Shown here one piece after another: positions 1 to 6,526 of a DNA stretch of 10,507 nt; position 1 is the first letter of the stretch, and every line of letters begins with the position of its first letter. Position numbers and translations under genes: made by a program. The notes under the pieces are model-generated. The model saw only the letters and a list, made by a program, of their open reading frames with translations, had not been told where the DNA came from and did not search any database. The stretch is from assembly GCA_018672815.1 (NCBI GenBank), contig JABHDX010000060.1, positions 1 to 10,507 of the forward strand. Reading direction: 5' to 3'. This stretch comes from Gammaproteobacteria bacterium (GTDB lineage: Bacteria > Pseudomonadota > Gammaproteobacteria > UBA11654).

Positions 1-206
1 GCAGGTGAAAATATTGTTGATTCTTTCCCAATCTTTGCAAGTAAAGCATGATGCAATCCTTGTATTTTTTGATTCTTAGATAATCTAACTCTCCCCAACT
101 TACTGATATTACCTGTTAAATAAATAGTATCGCCTTTGTTAATGTTAATTTTGCTAAAGCATTCAATTAATTGATCCTGATATAACTTATATTGTTCTTC
201 GCTCAT
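1..206 (-). CDS. AAC(3)-family N-acyltransferase, N-terminal part (runs off left edge)
   Basis: Only the first 68 codons are inside the window, and the C-terminus lies beyond base 1. The visible protein begins MSEEQYKLYQDQ. It then carries a GDTIYLTGNISKLGRV stretch (about residues 27-42), and LLAKIGKESTIFSP near the edge. This matches the start of AAC(3)-type antibiotic/aminosugar N-acetyltransferases, where a 'GDtvlvHsSlsalG' strand-loop is followed by a helix and 'GeeGTlvmP'. Family members move an acyl group from acyl-CoA to an amino group of a sugar. In glycan loci they are thought to act on amino sugars rather than on drugs. The ATG lies one base after the stop codon of the upstream aldolase gene, so translation is probably coupled. 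The family call is fairly safe. The substrate, and any resistance role, cannot be inferred from this fragment. Confidence 0.72.
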   Translation of the reverse strand, partial: MSEEQYKLYQDQLIECFSKININKGDTIYLTGNISKLGRVRLSKNQKIQGLHHALLAKIGKESTIFSP

Positions 207-207
207 A

Positions 208-1173
208 TTACTTTTTAAATTGATCTAAAAAACGTTCTGCCGCAAATACCTGATGGGGCGGGATGAATCGGGTTATGGACATTCCAAAAGATCTTTTATT
301 AGCTCTTCCTTCATAATAACCCTTAACAATAGACTCTGCCTCCTCAACCAACTGGCTATGATCATTAGTAAGCGAAATGCAATTTAATTGCTTAAGAGTT
401 TTTGGCTTTTCAGATAATGATAACTCTAAGTTTAGTGTGCACGCCCAGAAATTTAACCTGGGAAATAAAGATTGTAAATAAAATTGAGAGGACCAAAATA
501 ACTCTTTATCATTTGGAAAAGGAAATGGTGTATGTATGTATACCTTTTTATATTCAAGAAGTAATTCAATCATGGGCTTAATTATTTCCCAATACTCCTT
601 ATGGTTAGGGTCGGGAAATGGCCATAAACTTGAATCCAGTGAATAATCAAAATGCCCATAGTGTACTTTTGATATCAAGCCATTAGCTTGATCATCAATC
701 AATAAACCAGATAATTTTTTATACCCTATTTGGGTCTCTATCATGGGAACGATTTCTAACCTAATATCATTTTCCAAAAATAACTCATGGATCATTACAA
801 TCGTTTGATAATTCTCTGTTTTAGGAAGAAAAATCCCCTTGATCGGCATGCCATTCTTTATTGATTTCTTAATAGCAACTACATCTTTATTAAAAAATTC
901 AGAAGTTATAGCATTAACTCGGATATAAATCATAGAGTTAAACTCTTCTTTGAAGGATTCTGATATAGAAATTAAACCTTTCCTTGCTTCATGTTTAAGT
1001 TTCCTAGTTTTTTCAATATTAAATGGATCTTGGGCACTATCTTCAAGATCCAAAATAGCATGTATATTTTTATAATTGAGCTTATTTAAAAACCTTCTTG
1101 ATGCCCTTGCTCTGGTTAATGGTAAGTATTGAATGATTGGAAACTCTGGACTCATGGTTTTATTGACTAGCAT
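208..1173 (-). CDS. HpcH/HpaI (CitE-like) aldolase/lyase family protein
   Basis: A protein of about 321 residues with the TIM-barrel signature of the HpcH/HpaI and citrate-lyase-beta families. These enzymes make or break C-C bonds between pyruvate or acetyl-CoA type units and an aldehyde or oxo acid, using a divalent metal. Visible motifs are LDLEDS (residues 41-46), IRVN (84-87, the substrate-binding Arg), FLPKTE (115-120), PMIET (143-147, probable metal-ligand Glu) and GHFDYSLD (173-180, probable metal-ligand Asp). The start is uncertain. An upstream TTG at 1191 would overlap the preceding gene by 11 bases, ATG 1173 leaves a 7-base gap, and ATG 1155 is also possible. None has a clear Shine-Dalgarno sequence. 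It sits between the DUF4910 gene and the AAC(3)-like gene. I infer a role in making or cleaving a small acid that decorates a sugar, but the substrate is unknown. Confidence 0.8.
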   Translation of the reverse strand: MLVNKTMSPEFPIIQYLPLTRARASRRFLNKLNYKNIHAILDLEDSAQDPFNIEKTRKLKHEARKGLISISESFKEEFNSMIYIRVNAITSEFFNKDVVAIKKSIKNGMPIKGIFLPKTENYQTIVMIHELFLENDIRLEIVPMIETQIGYKKLSGLLIDDQANGLISKVHYGHFDYSLDSSLWPFPDPNHKEYWEIIKPMIELLLEYKKVYIHTPFPFPNDKELFWSSQFYLQSLFPRLNFWACTLNLELSLSEKPKTLKQLNCISLTNDHSQLVEEAESIVKGYYEGRANKRSFGMSITRFIPPHQVFAAERFLDQFKK

Positions 1174-1180
1174 AATAAGA

Positions 1181-2470
1181 TCAAGAATCAACGGATGTAA
1201 TTAAATTACTATCTTTTAATGAATCAATTATCTCAGTCAATTCCCAGATTGGTTTATTTATTTTTTCTGCTATTGACAGTAAATCAGAATCGCCATCAAT
1301 ATATGTTAATAAATTCATCATGGTATCAACGTTTTCATTAGATTCCTTGGTACTGAGTGATGGGTATAAACCTCTTTTACTTAACTGAGGTTCACATAAT
1401 ACGATATTCTTAAATCGCTGATTTAACTCCAGACTTTCGATGGCTTTGATATAGACATTGTATGCTCCATTCAAGCCTTCCATACTGATAAAACTTAAGT
1501 CATCCAAAGAGGTATGATACTCATCATAACTTCCATATTTAGATCTCATAATGCTTGCAACTGGAAGATCAATACCAGGATAACAATATTGTCTTTCATC
1601 GCTCCCTCTATCCAAGAAAGAATATTTCTTATAATTTATTTTTAAATGATTTAACACATGAAGTGCAACCTTATCAGCCAATGTTTTTTCATTTCTGGAT
1701 GGTAAATATGAATAATTATTATTATCTCCAACACATGTAACATTGAATCCAGCAATCATATTTTCTTTTAAGTGATCGAGATTTTTTGATAAATAAGCAA
1801 TGGAACCAATAGTTTCAGGAATAAATATGAACCTATAGCTATTTCTTCTATTCTTTATTGATTGGAGATGTTTTGCTATATGCGTTGTTACGGCTGGACC
1901 AGACAATTCATTATTTGCCATTGAAGGATGGCAAATATAAGTTGAGAGGAATACTTCATCAGTAGAGCTACCCTCCAAAAATAACTCTCCATAGTTCATC
2001 ACTCCATTGGTGAACTCACTATCAATGAATACTCTATAATTGCCATTCTTTAAGTTTTTCTTTTGCTCTTCAGAAATACAAAATCCCCAATCCCTTTCAT
2101 AATATGACGTAATATAAGGTATGGCTGTTGGTTGATCAGGCAAAGAGTAAAGTTTGTTTTTAAGTTTATCCAAAGATAATGTTAGATCTATGGGTGTTGA
2201 GTAACCAACTACATGAAGGTTATTTTCTTTAAAATCAATAATCTTGTTTCCATCTGGATCGATTATATAAGCATCTTTAATATTCCATTCATCAGGTATA
2301 ATCCAGTCAAAGCAATTTGTACCAGAAGGAATTTCGCGAATATTAAAATCTGGCAACTCTCGCTGAAGAATTGAAAGAGTTTCTCTTACTCCAGCTCCTG
2401 TAATGCTTCTATTTATGGGAAATAGCTCACAACATAAATCATATATTTGGTTTTCTTCGGGTTTACTCAT
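1181..2470 (-). CDS. DUF4910 aminopeptidase-like (M28-related) protein with C-terminal winged helix
   Basis: A 429-residue protein of the DUF4910 group, a zinc-peptidase-like fold often found in polysaccharide loci. Residues 1-45 carry LFPINRSITGAG, typical of the family start. An inserted domain (about 50-140) resembles the DUF2172 segment. The catalytic-like core follows, with ICHPSMANNELSGP (179-192, probable metal-ligand His181), FIPETIGS (216-223), DRGSDERQYCYPG (287-299) and EYHTSLDDL (317-325, probable ligand His319). The last 65 or so residues (365-429) look like the small winged-helix domain that ends these proteins. No signal peptide is visible, so it should be cytoplasmic. Known members have been described only as putative aminopeptidases, and amide-bond hydrolysis on an N-acylated sugar is my speculation. 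It starts 26 bases after the second NeuB-family gene, and the next gene starts close to or overlapping its stop, so it is probably in the same operon. Confidence 0.82.
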   Translation of the reverse strand: MSKPEENQIYDLCCELFPINRSITGAGVRETLSILQRELPDFNIREIPSGTNCFDWIIPDEWNIKDAYIIDPDGNKIIDFKENNLHVVGYSTPIDLTLSLDKLKNKLYSLPDQPTAIPYITSYYERDWGFCISEEQKKNLKNGNYRVFIDSEFTNGVMNYGELFLEGSSTDEVFLSTYICHPSMANNELSGPAVTTHIAKHLQSIKNRRNSYRFIFIPETIGSIAYLSKNLDHLKENMIAGFNVTCVGDNNNYSYLPSRNEKTLADKVALHVLNHLKINYKKYSFLDRGSDERQYCYPGIDLPVASIMRSKYGSYDEYHTSLDDLSFISMEGLNGAYNVYIKAIESLELNQRFKNIVLCEPQLSKRGLYPSLSTKESNENVDTMMNLLTYIDGDSDLLSIAEKINKPIWELTEIIDSLKDSNLITSVDS

Positions 2471-2496
2471 ATCTCAAAAGGAAGGTAATGATAGAC

Positions 2497-3552
2497 TCAA
2501 TCAATTAAATCTTCTAGCTCCAACATATCTTTAGGGCTTTTATCTAATTTAAGCTTTTTACCTAATACGAAATGCAGTTGATCTGGTTGAATTCCATGTC
2601 CAGGTCTTCTATAAGTCAGATCTTGTTCACAAATTTGATGCCCAGCCGGTAATTCATTTTTCAAAAAGATAGATCTTCTAATCAAATCTCTTTTTTCTTT
2701 GTCTTTCTTTGTTAATTCATTTTGGGCCATAGCTAGTTCAACATCTCTAATAGAATTAACAAAAGGCTTAAGTTGATGGGGTTCTAGCGACATAATGTGC
2801 TCAACACTAGGAGTTGATTTATCTTCAGTGATGGTTTTTTCTATAATATCAACACCCATGGCTAGTGCGGCTATATCTATCTGCATTCCAATAGAATGAT
2901 CAGAATAGGCAATTGGATAAGAAAACATTTCTTTTAGTTTAGTGATAATTCCTAAATTAATATTCTCAACTTTAGCTGGATATCCAAATGAACAATGATG
3001 AATAATGATATTACTGTTGCCTTCGCTCTCAATAATATCGCATGCTCTTGAAACCTCATCTAAGGTTGACATCCCTGTATCTAATTGAATTGATAGACCT
3101 GTTTTAGCTGCAGCTCTGATCAAAGGAAAATGATTAATATCTGCAGATGCAATTTTGATGGTTTGACATCCCAGTTCAGCTGCAAACTCTATCTCATCTT
3201 CAAAACCAATCGTAACAAAAAAAGCCAAGCCAAGACTATCCGCATAGTTCTTAAGTGAGGTCCATTGATCACGAGAAAGCTCTCTTCTCTTCAAAATCTC
3301 ATAAAGAGATTCTTCAATATTTCTCATCACATTAGTTTCTCTATTAACTAAAATATCATAAGAAAACATCTGCTGCTTATTGGAGATAAGCTTCTCTGAG
3401 TCAAAGATTTGAAATTTAACTGCATCTGCGCCTGACTCAGATGCTATTTTTATCAAATTTTTTGCTGATTCAACTCCATTGTGTGTGGCACCTATCTCGA
3501 AAGTGATAAAACATGGGTGTCCTGGACCTATTTTTTTATTATTAATTTCCAT
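2497..3552 (-). CDS. divergent NeuB/SpsE-family nonulosonate synthase paralogue
   Basis: A 351-residue NeuB-family protein, full length for the family. It has an N-terminal TIM barrel and a C-terminal antifreeze-like (SAF) domain. Family members condense phosphoenolpyruvate with a six-carbon amino sugar to give a nine-carbon nonulosonic acid. Visible motifs are FEIGATHNG (18-26, usually AEIGxNHNG), ADAVKFQ (42-48), TIKIASAD (131-138), DTGMS (158-162), SDHSIG (217-222) and RRPGHGI (315-321) in the SAF domain. His219 matches the first Mn ligand of NeuB. The second ligand, 21 residues later in EKHxT of normal enzymes, is Thr240 here (IEKTITEDK). Its acceptor sugar is therefore uncertain; it could be a legionaminic-, neuraminic- or novel-type synthase. 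ATG 3552, five bases after the pseI stop, gives the usual family N-terminus. ATG 3576 would add eight residues and overlap pseI by 19 bases, with an AAGGGA some 10 bases ahead of it. Confidence 0.88.
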   Translation of the reverse strand: MEINNKKIGPGHPCFITFEIGATHNGVESAKNLIKIASESGADAVKFQIFDSEKLISNKQQMFSYDILVNRETNVMRNIEESLYEILKRRELSRDQWTSLKNYADSLGLAFFVTIGFEDEIEFAAELGCQTIKIASADINHFPLIRAAAKTGLSIQLDTGMSTLDEVSRACDIIESEGNSNIIIHHCSFGYPAKVENINLGIITKLKEMFSYPIAYSDHSIGMQIDIAALAMGVDIIEKTITEDKSTPSVEHIMSLEPHQLKPFVNSIRDVELAMAQNELTKKDKEKRDLIRRSIFLKNELPAGHQICEQDLTYRRPGHGIQPDQLHFVLGKKLKLDKSPKDMLELEDLID

Positions 3553-3557
3553 ATATC

Positions 3558-4598
3558 TTATTCCATCATCTCCCATGAAAGTGGGGTCCCTTTTTTTATA
3601 ACAACTTTAGCAGTTTTTCCTAATACTTCATCAAAATATTTCGGTTCTAACCCAAAGCTAGGTCTAATTCTTCTAATATTCTTAATAGAAATTTGCTCAC
3701 CTACTTCTATATCTTCCACAACATAGATTGATCTTCTAAATCTTAAGTTCTCTTTCTCCTCATCTCTTAATTCATAATTAATCTTACCTAAAGACTTCCA
3801 GACACTTAAAGATTGTTTACATAAGCTGCCTAATTCATCTGGCTCTAGAGAAAATTCACTATCGGGACCTGTATGCTCTCTGCTTGTTGTGACATGTTTT
3901 TCTATAAGGCATGCGCCCAATGCAATTCCTGCCAGAGATGTATCAATACCCATTGTATGATCAGAAAGCCCCACGTCCACATTAAACTCAGAAGAAAGAT
4001 CTGGTATTGTTTTTAGATTATATGCCTCCAAAGGAGCTGGATAGCTGCTAACACAATGCAGCAATACAAGTTCACTACAACCAGCATCTCTTGCTGTTTG
4101 AACAACTTCTGATATTTCTTCATAGTTTGCCATCCCAGTAGAAATAATAAGTGGTTTTTTTGTTGAAGCTGCATACTTAACTAAAGGTATACCAGTAGCC
4201 TCAAACGAAGCAATCTTATAAGCTGGTGAATTCAAATCCTCCAATAAATCTATTGCCGACTCATCAAATGGTGTGCTAAAGCAAGTCAATCCAATTTTTT
4301 TAGAATGACGAAATAATTCTTCATGCCATTCATATGGGGTTTGTGCCCATTGATAAAGCTTATATAAATTATAGCCCTTCCATAAACCTGTTGTGATTTG
4401 AAAATCATCTGTATCGGAATCAATCGTCATGGTATCTGCTTGATATGTTTGGAGTTTAATGGCGTCAGCGCCCTGCTCCTTAGCAATATTAATAATTTCA
4501 ATAGCTCTATCAAAATCTCCATTATGATTAGCAGATAGTTCCGCTACGATATAAGGAGGGCAATTATTACCAATAATTCTTTTATCTATCTTAATCAT
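3558..4598 (-). CDS. pseI: pseudaminic acid synthase
   Basis: A 346-residue NeuB-family enzyme with clear PseI character. It condenses 2,4-diacetamido-2,4,6-trideoxy-L-altrose (or an N-acyl variant) with phosphoenolpyruvate to form pseudaminic acid in the cytoplasm. Diagnostic motifs are AELSANHNG (19-27), IKLQTYQADTMT (47-58), GLWKGYNLYKLYQWAQTP (71-88), FSTPFD (107-112), YKIASFE (127-133), STGMANYEE (153-161), LSDHTMG (211-217), IEKHVT (232-237) and GPDSEFSLEP (244-253). The metal-binding histidines H214 and H235 are both present at the usual 21-residue spacing. The C-terminal SAF domain spans about 288-345 (RRSIYVVEDI, RPSFGLEPK, KGTPL). ATG 4598 is preferred because it gives the usual short leader before the first strand. 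A TTG at 4613 overlaps the GNAT stop as TTGA and would add five residues. The gene lies 11 bases after the GNAT gene, in the same transcription unit. Confidence 0.95.
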   Translation of the reverse strand: MIKIDKRIIGNNCPPYIVAELSANHNGDFDRAIEIINIAKEQGADAIKLQTYQADTMTIDSDTDDFQITTGLWKGYNLYKLYQWAQTPYEWHEELFRHSKKIGLTCFSTPFDESAIDLLEDLNSPAYKIASFEATGIPLVKYAASTKKPLIISTGMANYEEISEVVQTARDAGCSELVLLHCVSSYPAPLEAYNLKTIPDLSSEFNVDVGLSDHTMGIDTSLAGIALGACLIEKHVTTSREHTGPDSEFSLEPDELGSLCKQSLSVWKSLGKINYELRDEEKENLRFRRSIYVVEDIEVGEQISIKNIRRIRPSFGLEPKYFDEVLGKTAKVVIKKGTPLSWEMME

Positions 4599-4609
4599 AA
4601 ATTCTTTAC

Positions 4610-5059
4610 TCAATTAAAGTTATAGTAATTAAAACCCTCATCTTGATTAGTCATTTCAAATAAACACCTTTCAAAACATTTAATAGAAGCCATATTCTCT
4701 TTCTTTACTTTTGCCATTACTGGCAGATGATGAATCAGTCTGAATTGCTTTATAGCGCTGGATAATAACTCCACTGAAACATTTTTTCCACGCCATATAG
4801 GATTTAGATTAATTGAGACAACAGAATTCTTATCATTATTATCTATATCAAAACGAACCATTCCAATGGAGGTTTTTCTCTCTTCATCTTTTCCCAAATA
4901 AATAATGCTTTTTTTTGACTCTAATATTTTTGCATACCATATTTTATGATCCTCCCAGGTAATCCTCTCACCATTAACATACATAGCTCGTGTATGATCA
5001 TCATTTCGCCATTCAAAAATATCTTTTGAATCATCAATAGTTGCTATATCTAATTTCAT
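4610..5059 (-). CDS. GNAT-family N-acyltransferase, PseH-like
   Basis: A 149-residue single-domain GNAT acetyltransferase. EWRND (16-20) and ERITWEDHKIWYAKIL (31-46) are typical of PseH and of the acetyltransferases tied to PseG. In the pathway, PseH acetylates the 4-amino group of UDP-4-amino-4,6-dideoxy-beta-L-AltNAc using acetyl-CoA. IGMVRFDID (65-73) and VSINLNPIWRGKNVSVELL (81-99) form the core strand and the CoA pyrophosphate loop. That loop reads RGKNVS rather than the usual RGxGxG/A. The tail AKVKKENMASIKCFERC (116-132) matches the GNAT helix with 'N..Si..feK.GF'. The start codon overlaps the formyltransferase stop as ATGA. Position next to pseI supports a PseH role, but the acyl group could be other than acetyl. 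The gene contains an A8 run (bases 4909-4916). Confidence 0.83.
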   Translation of the reverse strand: MKLDIATIDDSKDIFEWRNDDHTRAMYVNGERITWEDHKIWYAKILESKKSIIYLGKDEERKTSIGMVRFDIDNNDKNSVVSINLNPIWRGKNVSVELLSSAIKQFRLIHHLPVMAKVKKENMASIKCFERCLFEMTNQDEGFNYYNFN

Positions 5060-5727
5060 TTAGACTTGATAGTAACCACAGCACGAAGTTCATCACCTAT
5101 TTTTTCTACTTGGCTAAATTCAATGCCTTTACTTCCTAGGTCAATAAAAGCTTTAGGGTAGTCTGGTCCATCCAACATTCTTATATGATTATAAAGTTGA
5201 TCAATTGAGTAATTCTCAGGTATTTTACTATCAGATGGTTTTCTTCTTTTAAAAAAACGAGGTTCTCCAATTTGATCTATAGGCATAGGTTCATTATTAA
5301 TAATATTGATAATCATCAATTCGATTTTTTTAGCAATTCTTGGAAAAATATCAGAGAGTGATCCTGATAAAGAAATATCCATAGATTCATAAATTGGTCC
5401 ACTATCTAGATTTTTACTCATCTTCAGTGCATTAACGGGAGACTCCTCAAAATCTTGCATTATTAAATTCTGAATAGGGCTGCCTCCTCTACCATATGGT
5501 AATGGGGCTGTGTGAAATGCAACACACTCAAAAGTATCGAAGATATCTGAGGAAACTTTCCAGTTCCAATGAGGAAAGAATATATATCTTGGACTAATTC
5601 TATCTAAGTTTTCTTTATTTAAGTCTTCTTTGTTATTGATATAAGTAAAATCATATTCCAAGAAAGCTGGACTCTTTTCTTCATTAAGGAACCAATCTCT
5701 AGAACTAGCTATAACATATCTCTTCAT
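5056..5727 (-). CDS. sugar N-formyltransferase (methionyl-tRNA formyltransferase-like)
   Basis: A 223-residue protein of the formyl_transferase fold, which uses N10-formyltetrahydrofolate. It is shorter than Fmt (about 310 residues), in line with sugar formyltransferases rather than Met-tRNA enzymes. The active-site region is VAFHTAPLPYGRGGSPIQNL (69-88) with His72, and the catalytic Asp is Asp108 in KNLDSGPIY (105-113). The family normally has Asn two residues before the His (NxH); here that position is Ala70. The C-terminal part has FFKRRKPSD (158-166) and HIRMLDGPDYPKAF (181-194), resembling the tail region of amino-sugar formyltransferases. It probably formylates the amine of a UDP-4-amino sugar or of a sugar deacetylated by its neighbour. 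It overlaps the PIG-L gene upstream and the GNAT gene downstream, each by four bases (ATGA), so the three proteins should be made together. Confidence 0.85.
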   Translation of the reverse strand: MKRYVIASSRDWFLNEEKSPAFLEYDFTYINNKEDLNKENLDRISPRYIFFPHWNWKVSSDIFDTFECVAFHTAPLPYGRGGSPIQNLIMQDFEESPVNALKMSKNLDSGPIYESMDISLSGSLSDIFPRIAKKIELMIINIINNEPMPIDQIGEPRFFKRRKPSDSKIPENYSIDQLYNHIRMLDGPDYPKAFIDLGSKGIEFSQVEKIGDELRAVVTIKSK

Positions 5728-6401
5728 CTTTTTATCTTTCTGAGGATTTGGAATGCCTCTGCTAGATTTAAACCAACCTGATTGCCTCTATAGTTAGCTA
5801 AAGTTTCTATACCATGAAGTGACCTCGAATGAGGCTCCTCCCTAATTTCACCTTGATATTGCATTAGAGCTTGATGCTTCTTTTCCCAAAATTCCTCAAT
5901 TGAAATAAACATATTTGGATAAAAACTTGATGTTACATCCTCATGACTATAATCAGTTGCAGAGGGAATCTCAAATGCACGAATCTCCTTCCATTTTTCA
6001 TCAGGTTGTGGCCTAAAAGCTGTCATTGTTGCTTCTGCTACAATCCTATGATCTATATTCAAGTCTGCAGTACTATGGGTATATACAATTGTTGGATGAA
6101 CTTTTTCCTTAGCCGCTTCAATAAACTTAACAACATCCAATAACGGTATTGAATCCATTGAATTATCTGGAAAATTAGCATTATCCAGCCACTTAAAACC
6201 AAGTATTTCTGATGCATTGTGAGCAGCCTTTTGTCTATTTTCAACTATTTCATCAGAATGATTAGATCTAGCACCAACACCGTCTGTCATAGATATAGAA
6301 AAGACATTATCTCCTTCAAAAACATGCCTCGCAATCGTTCCACCCATTCCTATGGTCTCATCATCAGTATGAGCTACAATAACTAATATTATTTCATTCA
6401 T
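5724..6401 (-). CDS. PIG-L/LmbE-family N-deacetylase
   Basis: A 225-residue zinc-dependent deacetylase of the PIG-L (LmbE) family, whose members remove an N-acetyl group from amino sugars or their conjugates. The metal/catalytic motif AHTDDE (10-15) has Thr in place of the usual Pro of AHPDDE, but keeps His11, Asp13 and Asp14. The second motif, HSTADLNIDHR (109-119), supplies His118. Other family features are GGTIARH (20-26), SMTDG (37-41) and ENRQKAA (54-60). ATG 6401 is secure because an in-frame TAG lies 21 bases upstream. There is only a weak ribosome-binding sequence ahead of it. It is the first gene of the overlap cluster. A 117-bp gap separates it from pseG, so a separate promoter is possible. 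Possible substrates are an N-acetylated UDP sugar or a finished nonulosonate, which the neighbouring formyl- or acetyltransferase could then re-acylate; this is inference. Confidence 0.88.
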   Translation of the reverse strand: MNEIILVIVAHTDDETIGMGGTIARHVFEGDNVFSISMTDGVGARSNHSDEIVENRQKAAHNASEILGFKWLDNANFPDNSMDSIPLLDVVKFIEAAKEKVHPTIVYTHSTADLNIDHRIVAEATMTAFRPQPDEKWKEIRAFEIPSATDYSHEDVTSSFYPNMFISIEEFWEKKHQALMQYQGEIREEPHSRSLHGIETLANYRGNQVGLNLAEAFQILRKIKR

Positions 6402-6518
6402 ATTACCGTTGGTTATTTTCTAAAAATATACTCTACGACCTCCCAATTAATAATTATTTCAATATTTTGATCTTCGATTCTATATATATATCAATATTAT
6501 ATCCATACCATCATAAAT
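6402..6518 (-). promoter_or_regulatory. AT-rich 117-bp intergenic gap, possible internal promoter for the PIG-L gene cluster
   Basis: This is the longest non-coding stretch in the window. It is very AT-rich and contains a TA run (6481-6491) and, on the minus strand, a perfect TATAAT (plus-strand ATTATA, 6496-6501). No good -35 box stands 16-18 bases upstream of it (TCATAA at the 17-base spacing). A GGGAGG sits in the middle of the gap on the minus strand, but no start codon follows it at a useful distance. No riboswitch or strong terminator is visible. Because TATAAT is common by chance in such DNA, a promoter here is only a possibility. Confidence 0.22.
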
Positions 6519-6526
6519 TTATGATG
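6509..6526. repeat. 18-bp perfect palindrome over the pseG stop codon
   Basis: CATCATAAATTTATGATG is its own reverse complement and covers the TAA of pseG (6519-6521). As RNA it could fold into a 7-bp stem with an AAUU loop. No U-tract follows on the minus strand, and the stem is AT-rich, so it is not a typical intrinsic terminator. It could be an mRNA-end hairpin, an operator-like site, or chance. Confidence 0.45.

Noticed and set aside
1..206. An aminoglycoside resistance gene
   Set aside because: Although the family is AAC(3)-like, the glycan-locus context and the N-terminal fragment alone do not support a resistance function.
1555..1740. 61-residue plus-strand open frame inside the DUF4910 gene
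   Set aside because: It lies wholly antisense to a well-supported coding gene, and the predicted peptide shows no recognisable domain.
3481..3726. 81-residue plus-strand open frame across the junction of the two synthase genes, with a hydrophobic stretch
   Set aside because: It is antisense to two clear NeuB-family genes. Its hydrophobicity comes from the antisense reading of charged AT-rich codons.
5943..6244. Short open frames on both strands inside the PIG-L gene
   Set aside because: Both overlap the well-supported deacetylase reading frame and have no family resemblance.
6481..6491. TA dinucleotide run as a microsatellite phase-variation site
   Set aside because: Only about five and a half units, in a very AT-rich gap. 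It is too short to claim instability.
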